From Fennellomyces sp. T-0311 (taxonomy: Eukaryota; Mucoromycota; Mucoromycetes; Mucorales; Lichtheimiaceae): a stretch of 64,000 nucleotides of DNA. Shown one piece after another: positions 54,901 through 64,000 of this stretch (the stretch's first letter is position 1; each line of letters begins with the position of its first letter). Under the pieces are notes generated by a model. It saw nothing but the letters and a program-made list of their open reading frames with translations. It had not been told where the DNA came from and made no database searches. A program made the translations under genes and the position numbers. The stretch is from NCBI GenBank assembly GCA_025266875.1, contig JALLLT010000020.1, positions 124,001 through 188,000 on the forward strand, written 5' to 3'.

Positions 54901-57900
54901 CGGCAAAATAGATGTCACTTTAGAAGTTTCACTTCTTGTTGCTGATTTTGACTTTCCAGTCAAAGTATTAACTACTGATGGTAGAGTAGTTGCTGTCGAA
55001 GCTAATGGAGTATTCGAATTGATGGCAATTTGAGCTGACGATAGATATTCGGTGGTACTTGTCATGGATGAAGATATACCTTATAAAGTCATATTATCGA
55101 ATTAGCCTATAGTTACATACACAACAATGCTATGGGTAGAACGTACCATAAGTAGATAGACCGCTACTACCAGTCGTCGCAAGTGTGTTACTTTGAGGAA
55201 TCGTGTTCATTCCACTCAGCATAGTCGAAGCACCTAGAATTCCTGTGAAAACATATGCTTAGTTTTGATGTGAGCGGATATGGACGAAGTTTACCTGATG
55301 ATGACGACTGGGTTACACCACTGGCACTACTCTTATGATGTGCTGAATTGGATGGAGTGATAAATGATGAAGAACTCATATATCCTATCAAATGTGCCAT
55401 ATCAGTAAGATTTACTATCTATTAAGTCCGTTCCTTATCGTAACTGACCTGAATCTGACTGACCCATTGTTTTAATTGTGGAGGAGCCTATATTACTCCG
55501 AGATGTGGTACTACCGGATACTGAAAAAGGTACTGTATCTGGTCAAAAAAAATGACGTTAGTATACCAGATAAGAATGGTTCCGCTAGTATATTATGTAC
55601 CAGACGTTGATCTGTCACTGACGGTATTTTGTGAACCACTTGTGGTTGTTTCCGGCAGCGACATTGGTTGCGTAGTGACTGTAGCTGTTTCTTCGCTTTG
55701 TAGATCCGACGATATCGAGAACGTAGGTAAAAGCACAATATTGGTATCTGTCGTGATGGTACTTCCAAATGTTACACTTCCATGTGTTGAGGCGATGTTT
55801 GGCACGGTTGACGAGCTCTTGCTGATTGAGGCTGTAGATGCTCTTGTTATGCTTGCGCTTGGTACTGATAATCCACTACTTGTGGGACTAGCGGCAACTG
55901 GAGATGAGCCATTTTTTTGGACCGTTAGATTACCGTGTTTTTATAGAACCATAGATAATCCTATACCTGAAATTGAGATGCTCGCAGTGCTGCTTCTGGG
56001 TTGAGAGCTTCTCGAAGACGAAGGAAGTGGCAAGCTGCTCGATGTTCTCAACACAGAGCTTGTAGGGTAACTATTGGTATTGGCCGATGACCGGGATGGT
56101 AATTCGCTAGTCATGCTACTTGAGCGTGTGGGAGGCAACGACGATGCTGCAAATATATGCGTATGTTAGATCTTATCATTGCAAGGATAATATTATTCCA
56201 AGACGTATACCAGGCAATGACGATTGGATAGTCTGACCTGAGCTTGCCAAAGTTGCCACAGCTTTAGAAGAGCTATCCGTTGCGCTTGACTTGGTGTTGG
56301 AAGTAAGGACCGTAGGAGTAGCAGTTTTTGGAACCGCGGTTGAACCCGTTATAACAGTGGTCGTCTGCGGTAACAAATTTGGTAATGATGACGCAGTATC
56401 TTGTGCTCCATATATGCTCGAAGTAGATCTTGTTAATGCGACACTCTCCAATACGGAAACTATCAGCAAAAGCTTCAGATAAGTATCTGCTACAATATTA
56501 ACAAGAGAAGGGTATTTACCGCTCGGAGACGCCGAGTTAGATGGCTGATGCGTTATGGCTACCAATGTCGTACTACCAGGAGCAGAGGAAATGTTAAGTA
56601 CCTTTGAGCTCGATATTGAAGATTTGATATCTTCTAAAAAAAATTAACAAGAATTTCTCAAATATTTGCAGTGCAGCAAAATGGTACCTGAATTGGTTGC
56701 ACTCACACCATTCGCTGATGATGCAGCGGTGGAGGTTGATCCAGATGTCGATGCCGGCGGTCGCGTAACAGAGCTGGTCGAAGATCCGCCTATTACAGAG
56801 CCGCTATTCATGCCTGGTGCAACTGAAGATATCGGCGAAGTGGGTGGGGTTCCGGAAATATGATTGCTAATTGCAGATGTTGGATTTATACTCAAGGTAC
56901 TCACAGCCGACGAGCTTTCAGTATCTACAAAGCAAATGAAATTTAATTAAAGTCTACACCTACCCAAGGATAAAGCATATATAGATATACCTGAATTGCT
57001 GCAGATTACAGAGGTAATCGCTGCACCGCTCTGCAACTCTGTTTGTGAAGCAATGCTCGTCAACGACGAAGGTATGGCATCTGTAAAACCAGAGCCATGT
57101 TTAGGTTGTTGAAAAAATAATAGGAACCCGGAAGTTTACCTAAAGATGTTCTTGTATGACTCTCACTTTTGGTAGTAACTTGTGGACCAGTAAAGGTGGC
57201 TACTGATGTGCTTGCTGGCGACGAGCCTGAAATACCAGTGATATCCGCTGTTTCCGCTAGTGAAGAGAATATATATGTGTTTGATGATCTGGTGGCTGTA
57301 CTCCTTGTGCTTGGTAATGTAGACTGTGAAGGACGTTCGGTAGATGATATAGTATCTGCATTTGTGCCTTTCGCTGATGAACTTAGGATGAATGACACAG
57401 TCGAAGATAAACCTGTAACTGTAGCTCCTTCTGCAGATGAAGCTGCGATAACATGGGTACCCGTTGAACTTGTCGGTGCAACGTTAGCATTTGTTGCAAT
57501 TGAAGATCCTGCTGAGTTTATGGTTCGTCAGTATGTAATCTTACCAGTCACTAGGATAATCTTACCCGAGATCAACAAGTCGCTTGATGTAGTCAAAGTA
57601 GAAGCAAGAATATGGCTAGTAGTAGTACAGATATTGATCGTTTGAATACCCTCACTGTCGCCTGGCTGGATATCACCTGCACCTCCTACCACAGTAATCG
57701 TCGTAACTATATCATTGATGAAGCATAGTTAGCAATTACAATAACTTGATACCATTTAGAAAAGCCAACCATGAGTACTGCTTTCGGGAGCGTAACTGCA
57801 GCTTTCGGTCACAGTAAATGTAGTGGGTGCGATGATATGACTAGAACCTTGTGCGGATGCAGGAGCCGGTGAAGTTGTCAAGGATTCCAAGCTATTGGAC

Positions 57901-59284
57901 GATTCCAAACTGCAGCTGTCCGTCAGGGTGACCGTGTGAGAAATTGTCGTAGGAATAGTGACAGTGCTTAATCCGAAAGAATAGCTACAGCTTTCGGTGG
58001 CTACATGGGCAACCTCAGAAGAAACGGCTGTTGTGGCCGAGACAGTGTCTTGTTGCACGCCTGGCTTAGTACCAAGTTCTGATCCGAATACGCAGCTTTC
58101 AGTAAACGAGACAATCTCCGTAATTGTCGAAATGGCATCACTGGTAATAGTGCTAATCATGGAGCTGTCTGCCAATGTAGCGGACCCAATGCCAGACTCA
58201 GTTACTATAGAAAGTCAGTCGTGTTAGTACTTTATAGTCCGACTTCCTTTTTGCTGTTAGAAACTAACTGTATCCGCTAGGAGAAGTAAAAAGGCTGCAT
58301 TTTTCTTCCATTGTAACCGTTGTAGTAGTCCCGGGGATCTTGTCTTTGCAGGTTTGTGTATCTTGAGAAGCATCCATTGCGGACGAAACTGAGATGGACC
58401 CTGTGTTGGTAGTTGGCTCGTAACTGCAGCTTTCAGTGATAGTAACAGTTTCCGAAAGTGTTACTGAAGCAATAGTAACTGTGCTAGTCGTAGTGATTAG
58501 CGTCGATTCCGCAAAGGTCGTCGATTTGCATGCGACGTCCTGATCCAAATGTTCGGTTACTGCGGTCATGGCGCCTTGGGTAAGGATAACGGTGTTTGTA
58601 GTGCGGACAGCAGTTTCTTCTGTCGCATGGTTCGGTGAGGTTTCGCATGGACAATAAAGGGTACCGTTGACGTTAATCTCTTTAAGGTTCACCGTGATCA
58701 CAGTCTTTAGCAAAGTTAGACTCATGCAAATGCATATACTTGTATTAAAGGAACTTACATCAGGCCTTATGCCGGAGGAAGAACTGCCAGCTCCATGATT
58801 ATTCCATCGCTTATATGGTACACCTTTTATTCCGTGTCGATCCAGCGAACCGCGTTCAATAAGATAGCTGCGTACTGCTCTAAACATGCCTTGACAAACG
58901 TCATCATTTTGATTAGCGACGCAATGCTCGATAAATGGGATATCGTCAAAAGTTGGTAGTTCTAATTCTTCAGCAAGCGGAACGGTGTCATAGGTTGCTA
59001 GAGATGGATGGGTGGTAGGTAATTCTTGTGCATGAACTATGTGTTAGAAGCTACGATACAATACGACATATTGTGCTTACCAGAAAACGCAATTGAAGAT
59101 GGACGAGAGATGTCATGGGTAGTGGTTACTTGAGACCGTTTAAAAAGGGCAGGAAATCTGTGAAGGTTGTTAGTCGTTTGGATAGTAGTTGAGATCTACT
59201 ACTGCTTTACCCTTCGCCGATGCATGCCCACCAGGACAATAATATAACAAGTGGAAGAATAGTATACCGTCCAGATGGCAACAT
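51934..59284 (-). CDS. Large secreted Ser/Thr-rich mucin-like protein, about 15-20 exons
   Basis: The ATG at 59284 begins a short exon (59284-59211) encoding a signal peptide (MLPSGRYTILPLVILLSWWA). Next come a globular-looking segment (FIEHCVANQNDDVCQGMF, then VRSYLIERGSLDRHG), then Thr/Ser-rich sequence with at least six Cys units such as TITESCSYEP, TLTDSCSLES and TVTESCSYAP (58,500-57,770). A long series of small exons rich in Ser/Thr follows (57,650-52,535). The last exon (52482-51934) begins CYQEDSGGP and ends in about 140 residues rich in His, Lys, Asp and Trp. Introns are short; those checked have GT-AG ends. Ser/Thr stretches should be O-mannosylated; likely a cell-wall or surface protein. 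No GPI signal is seen. The exact exon list between 57,650 and 52,540 was not fully resolved, and two genes cannot be excluded. Confidence 0.7.
53519..56720 (-). repeat. Tandem segmental duplication inside the mucin-like gene (offset about 2.2 kb)
   Basis: Blocks repeat in order: NIASTHGS...TDTNIVLLPTFSIS (about 53,620 and 55,800), TSISTSGI/TASISISGI (about 53,780 and 55,975), TTRSTSSIA/LTRSTSSIY (about 54,240 and 56,440), and GGTACCTGA.TTGGTTGCACTC at 54,471 and 56,686. Introns are duplicated together with exons. Confidence 0.82.
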
Positions 59285-60110
59285 CTTTTAGGTATTGTCA
59301 GGCTATTCGCTCCACGCAAAAGCAGGGACGTTGACAGATGTCTTTATATATATATATGTTAGCAGTCATCAGCACTTCCGGACAGAATCAAGGCGAAAGC
59401 CCTTATTTGGATTTGTATGTGAAAATAATTGAACAGTAATACTTAATGGTATTTCAGTGTGCTGGCGGTATTAAGCGCAAAAAAAAGAGAATCGTTTACT
59501 TTAGTATTGGTCCACCTTAACTTTTTTTTTCGCCAATCGTACGTGGCTTGACCAAGCAAGTATATTTTGACAGCTCAAGTTCCATGCGTAGCAGTTGGAA
59601 TGTATGGAAGCAATGGCAGAAGGAGATACGACATCGAAATAGTAACAGTTCGTTCCAGCCACTTGGGGTAATGATGCATTATGCATGACGCTCATTGGCC
59701 AATGCGAAAAAGTGTTATCCTGCTTAGTGCAGCAAGCGCGCATGGACAGTTTGATCGGTAACTGGATCTGGTTGCAATCGAATGACGAGAGATGATACGG
59801 TTGTTTGTTGCAGTGAGATAAGACACCCAGCAAACTTCTGGCGTAAAAACCCCTTAACCCAGCCCCATGGGAACATCATATTGTGGTATCATTCTTAAGA
59901 TCACGACTGATCGGCCCCAATGGACCATGCTATGCGTTTGCATCCGCATGAACAGTAAAAGTTCGGATGATATAGCAAAATGGGGAGATATAAGCGAGCA
60001 AGGAGTAAAGATATCGTGATGTTCTCCGCGATAACCCATGTGCTTTCGATCACAAGAGCAGCAGTGCTGAACCGCTTTTGTGTCAGTTTTTACATTACTC
60101 TGCTACATGA
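59285..60110. other. Intergenic stretch; probable divergent promoter region
   Basis: Contains a short TA run (59345-59357) and no convincing gene. It separates two divergently transcribed genes, so it should hold both promoters. Confidence 0.5.
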
Positions 60111-60607
60111 ATGGAGTACGATCCTCCTCTATTTGAAGGCACCACCGCTCAGGTAAATTACAACGGGCCTCCTCGTTAGATAGTTTTGCTCATTGGGATT
60201 CCAGGAGCGATTTGTAAACAATGCCATTTCGGCTGTGGTGATGAGCTTTGTGCTCTTTACATTGTTGAGTTCCGTTGTTCATGGCTTCGGAAAGTCCCCA
60301 GTCCATTTGCTCTTTGGTAGGATCATGCTTGGTGCTAATGCGGTCTAGCTTCTAATACATCGCTGCAGGCATCAGCGTCCTCGTTTTTGCCCTGTGCTTG
60401 CGGAAACTGGTGAGCTTCTTTACACAACGAAAAGGGATAATTTTCTGATCAGGTCATTTTCTGTGTGGCTAGATGAAGTGGTGGAATATCGGCGATCTCG
60501 ATCCAAAGTTCAAATGGCTTATCATCGCCCAGGCGGCATCGTTGTCGCTGCTTTGTGTTGTCGCCAATGTTTATATCTGGGCATCGCCGAGCTGCTCAGT
60601 ATGCTGA
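60111..60607 (+). CDS. Small membrane protein, 107 aa, three predicted helices
   Basis: Four exons (60111-60152, 60205-60316, 60369-60409, 60479-60607) join in frame with GT-AG introns of 52, 52 and 69 bp. The first ATG of the region (60107) is out of frame; the ATG at 60111 starts MEYDPPLFEGTTAQ. Three hydrophobic segments follow: AVVMSFVLFTLLSSVV, GISVLVFALCLRKL and WLIIAQAASLSLLCVVANVYIW (residues about 22-39, 48-63, 76-99). No family is recognised. The short acidic start faces one side and a Lys/Trp loop the other. The clean splicing supports a real gene; function unknown. A different last exon is possible, since the stop follows a CAG|TATG boundary. Confidence 0.65.
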
Positions 60608-60918
60608 TCATGAGGCCAGCTACACAATCATGTTATATCTCTTATGTTTTAATGTTATTAATAATTAGTCTATTGGTGATATATTCGCTAGACCGCGTTA
60701 CATGAATTAAATATTGATATATGTACTTCATTCATATTGTGCGGCCCGTAGTCTATGAAATGCAGATGGAACGGGGAAGAACAAGGAAACACAGCAGCTA
60801 CAGGAAATGAATATGTTGGGGAGGCGGATGAGATGGGGGTTGGGAATGATGGCGGATGGTGTGGCGCGCGCACTACAAGAGAATACAACAAGAAAATGAC
60901 AGTTCTGAGGTCGGACGA
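60608..60918. other. Short intergenic stretch
   Basis: AT-rich, shared 3' region of two convergent genes; nothing else seen. Confidence 0.5.
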
Positions 60919-62500
60919 TTATTGGTTTTTGCCGCCACGCGCTGCCATTGCTCCATTCCATCGACTGCTCATCCAGGACTGTATGGAGCCCGTCATGCTG
61001 CTGCTGTCGAACGAGTTGGATTGTCCGGCCACCGACGTGGGCAGCACATCCAGCGACTTTTCGCGAATCTTGGTCTCTCCGCGATCCACATCACGCTTGG
61101 CGCTCTGATACATCCACAAGCCAACAAACGTCAACATAATGCCCATGGATTGGGCGAACGACACCTGCTGGCCGAACCACAGGATGCTCATGACAATGAC
61201 AAAGATACGCTTGACAAGCGATGCAATCGAGTACGTCACTGGCGATGTCATACTCAAGGTGGTGAAGGCGAACCAGTTTTGCGCGAAATTGGTCGATCCG
61301 TTCAGGACAAAGTACAAGAAGAGTTGGCTGGAGCTGATTTCGGTTTCCCGAGGAGCCGTCATCAGAGCCGTGCCATCGGAGTAGAACCACAGTGGCGACA
61401 TCAGGATAAACGATAACGACGACGAGTAGAAAAGCATATTCATCTTGTCAAGCTTGTTGGGATCGCCTTTGCCCAGATTAGCTTCTTTGAAAATCAGCTT
61501 CTTGTTGAAGATGTTTTGCGAAACAAACACCAGGCACGATAAGAATGCGCACATCAGGCCAATCAGATTGTTGGAGAAGGTGAACGTGCACGCAAGAATC
61601 ACACCGAGCGTCAGCGGTATCAGTGAGATGTACACCTTGGACGTGTATCGCACTTGGAAGATGAAGCGATAGAACAGCACGGTGAACAGTGGTGCAAGTG
61701 CCTAAATTCATGCGTTGGTTTCCCCGATTCAGACCAAGATTGACCGAATTATGCTTTACCTTGATTGTATGCACTAAACTAACAGGCACTCGGCTGATGG
61801 CGATACTGGAAAATACGTGGCCAACAATCAGAAACACCGCAAGCGGTGCCATGGTCGTCGCGATCCGCTGCGTGGGCCGCCGGATCTGCGTGACGCCAAA
61901 AACGGTCGCCACAGTGTAACACCACATAGCAACCAGGCCAAATTGCACAAACGTCAATGTCACCGGGAACTTGAACATGTTGAGGATTTGTTTGCCAGTG
62001 TTGTTGGTCAACGACGATGAAAGATACCACATGCAACAGTTGAGTATGAACTTGAGATTGTCGGACACTGCGAAACGGCTCTGCGGCAGGGCATAGCTCC
62101 ACAAGTTCTGCAAAGGGCCAGTGGAAGTGTTTTCAATGTGGCGCGTCGAAAGGTCGGCCTGCGAATCCTGCCCATGGAATACCGATGGCAAGAATCCTTT
62201 GGAATGGTGCTCAGGAGAATGGTGTGGTTGGTATTGGTACTCATCTGATGATGGTGGCGGTGGAGTGGGTAGCGACTGCGGTATGTCGTCATAGTTATTT
62301 CCTCCTCGGTTATATAGCTGTTGTTTGCCATAGTAGTTGTTTGTCGTTGGAGATCGGACGTCGATGCTCGAGTCAAAGGATGGTTGAAGCTGATGCTGTA
62401 ATTGCCGTTTCATGCCCATGTCTTGCGTGGAAAAGCCGCCATCGCCGGCGTCGGCAGCTATTACCGCAGGCTCATGCGAGACAAGAGTTGCGGCAGGCAT
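60919..62500 (-). CDS. Triose-phosphate-transporter (TPT/SLC35) family protein, 507 aa
   Basis: Two exons (62500-61760 and 61701-60919) with a 58-bp GT-AG intron, closing in frame. The first 130 residues are hydrophilic, rich in Pro, Ser, Gln and Tyr. About ten membrane segments follow, with TPT-family blocks LNCCMWYLSSSLTNNTGKQI, FPVTLTFVQF, VSLVHTIKALAPLFTV (built across the intron), LIPLTLGVILACTF and SPVTYSIASLVKRIFVIV. The last is the Lys-Arg motif of the family. By eye it is nearest the yeast Sly41 group, membrane proteins of the early secretory pathway. The C-terminus is a cytosolic Ser-rich tail. Confidence 0.88.
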
Positions 62501-63068
62501 TTGTCTCGAATAAGTGAAAGGGAAAGGAAAAAGCGCAAAGCCTTCAATGATGGCCGATCTTCTGTTTTTTTGCGGCGACTAAACTTGCCTGTTTGGGCTA
62601 TCAACTAAATACGGCAAAATCGATAAAAATATATATGTACGGGCCATTTAAATACTCTCGTAAGGGGTCATTGCTGCTATATAACCTCTTAATTGGTCCC
62701 AGGAGAATAATCCTACGCAGTTGTTATTCTCGCATTGACAGCCTATCAATTGTGTACCTCGACAAATTTTACGTAATGATAACTCTCCACAGTCGGCAGG
62801 CTCGAATCAAGGAATAACGCCTTCCATCAAGCTCCGTGCGCTCTGACTATTAATAGTCCCCGTAGTTAGTCAGATTTCTAAAAGCATCACCAGAAATAAC
62901 ACTGCTGATATGCTGCTACGTGATATGCCGCTCGGAAAGACACATCTGTACAGCCAGCAACGCTTTGCTTGCGGTAAAGAACGATAGAACAAAAATGGGA
63001 ATTCATTCTTGCGTCGCCCGGTGAAATTCGATACGTGGTGCAGTTTGCTCAGTGACATTCAACACGCG
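62501..63068. other. Intergenic stretch between divergent genes
   Basis: No convincing gene. In-frame codons without ATG precede the helicase start from about 63,009; a start upstream is not excluded. Confidence 0.5.
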
Positions 63069-64000
63069 ATGGAAGAATTCATAGACCACCAGATAAAACT
63101 CGTCGAAAAAGAAAAGCAAGTCGATGTCGAAGACACGGTTCGGATGCTTTCACAGTTTACACCTGTTCAATTGCAAAAACGCGGCGTGGCCTTAATCGGA
63201 CTCAGGGTGACAGGTAAATTGTAGTCAAAACTGATTGTCATTCAAGCTGACAGAAGAAATCAAGGCATACGCACCGGTCTTGGGGGGAAAAGGTAAACTA
63301 TCAAGGCATCAAGAACATTGCTGACTGTTTCTTTTTGAACAGCTTGATCGATCTCGAACTAGCTAATCCGACGCGTGTACCTCCCACGTTTCCGCCGCAT
63401 AAAATCAGTACAGGCGATATCGTCGGTTTGGACGAATACAAAAAGGACAAACAGACAAAAAACAAGCTTGGATCTCAAACGTCGGGTGTGGTACTACGCG
63501 CAACCGACACGAAGATCACGGTGGCCCTGTCGCACGATGTTGAACTGGCTCCAGAAGTGCAAGAACGCTGTTTAATGTAATACTCACCAAAGGAAATGCA
63601 AAGGATGACTGACAAGGACTGCTAGTGTCAAGCTGGCGAATAATATTACTTATGATCGGTAAGCGTTTAGGGAAACGACTGGCGGATGAGGGATATTCAA
63701 CTGATCGTTCAAGAATGCTCAATGCTTTGGAGCAGCTTAAAGCGTCCGCACCCGATGGTCTGGCCCAGGTTTTGCTCGGTCAACGCGCTCCCACTCCACC
63801 GCAGCAGCTGCCGGATATTCAGTTCTTTGATGAGACACTGAATGAATCGCAAAAAGATGCCGTTCGGTTTGCACTGGAAGCGCATGAAATTGCACTGGTG
63901 CATGGTCCTCCAGGTAAGTCTATTCCTTCTGCAGCACCTGCTCCAGGCCTATATTAATGGATTCGGATTTTAGGGGTAAGGCGAGAACAGATACTGTTCG
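63069..64000 (+). CDS. IGHMBP2: IGHMBP2 / Hcs1-type superfamily 1 helicase, N-terminal part
   Basis: Exons 63069-63213, 63265-63292, 63343-63576, 63626-63658 and 63714-63913 join in frame; the gene then runs off the window. The protein begins MEEFIDHQIKLVEKEKQ, then VQLQKRGVALIGLRV and RTGLGGKSLIDLEL, which match the beta-barrel start of IGHMBP2/SMUBP-2 and yeast Hcs1. Later come LNESQKDAVRFAL (Q-motif region) and LVHGPPG, the first half of Walker A, immediately before an intron donor at 63914. The expected T-G-K-T should follow in the next exon; the bases after the nearest acceptor (63,974) do not clearly give it. These enzymes are ATP-dependent 5'-3' DNA/RNA helicases linked to translation and replication. 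Confidence 0.88.

Noticed and set aside
51925..55033. Long plus-strand Val/Leu-rich frames (51925, 52701, 54437)
   Set aside because: They are the reverse complement of Ser/Thr- and His/Asp-rich coding sequence, which yields hydrophobic frames; the minus strand has the signal peptide and splice sites.
59501..59833. 110-aa minus-strand frame
   Set aside because: No motif, start context or splice support; intergenic chance frame.
1..64000. CRISPR array, rRNA or tRNA genes, bacterial operon signals
   Set aside because: No regularly spaced repeats, no tRNA cloverleaf or rRNA segment was recognised, and gene structure is eukaryotic with introns.

Overview
The window looks like a fungal nuclear chromosome segment, most likely Mucoromycota (Mucorales-like). 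Genes are split by very short GT-AG introns (about 40-70 bp). The transposon spectrum includes MULEs with SWIM and OTU domains, Plavaka/CACTA-like tnp2 transposases, pogo and Tc1-like elements, a Ty3 chromovirus, a LINE and a Fanzor/TnpB-like nuclease. A CARM1-type arginine methyltransferase is also present, a gene usually absent from yeasts. No database was searched; all names come from motif recognition.

Layout. Positions 1-40,800 are an almost continuous transposon graveyard. In order it holds: a pogo-like element inserted in a Tc1-like relic (1-2,030); an OTU-protease relic (3,073-3,600); a complete Ty3/gypsy chromovirus with 275-bp LTRs and a TTTAC duplication (3,866-9,252); a Plavaka/CACTA-like transposase and a divergent accessory ORF (9,600-14,385); an apparently intact MULE with terminal inverted repeats (14,921-18,566); a dead MULE (18,731-20,607); an internally deleted pogo copy carrying a solo LTR (21,029-22,149); an intact Tc1-like element with a long D-E spacing (22,353-24,219); and a large OTU-bearing MULE (about 25,085-38,230). 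That last MULE was broken up by a pogo copy (27,447-29,691) and by a LINE (31,521-37,072), and the LINE itself carries a solo LTR. Short Ty3 relics and a 'ctgtgcgc' repeat family follow (39,535-40,717).

Positions 40,860-64,000 are mainly host genes: an EamA/SLC35G-like transporter, a TPX2-domain spindle-type protein, another dead MULE with a foldback repeat, a Fanzor-like gene, CARM1, a very large secreted Ser/Thr-rich mucin-like protein, a 107-aa three-helix membrane protein, a triose-phosphate-transporter-family protein, and the start of an IGHMBP2/Hcs1-type helicase that runs off the window end. Multi-exon models were built by hand for nine of these loci (plus the accessory ORF and the pogo copy); reading frames close across all introns used in them unless stated.

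Most transposons are individually dead, often through G:C-to-A:T changes (Gln to TAG, Arg to TGA, catalytic Asp to Asn). Three appear structurally intact or nearly so: the MULE at 15,032-18,075, the Tc1-like transposase at 22,582-24,090, and the catalytic part of the pogo copy at 27,982-29,476.
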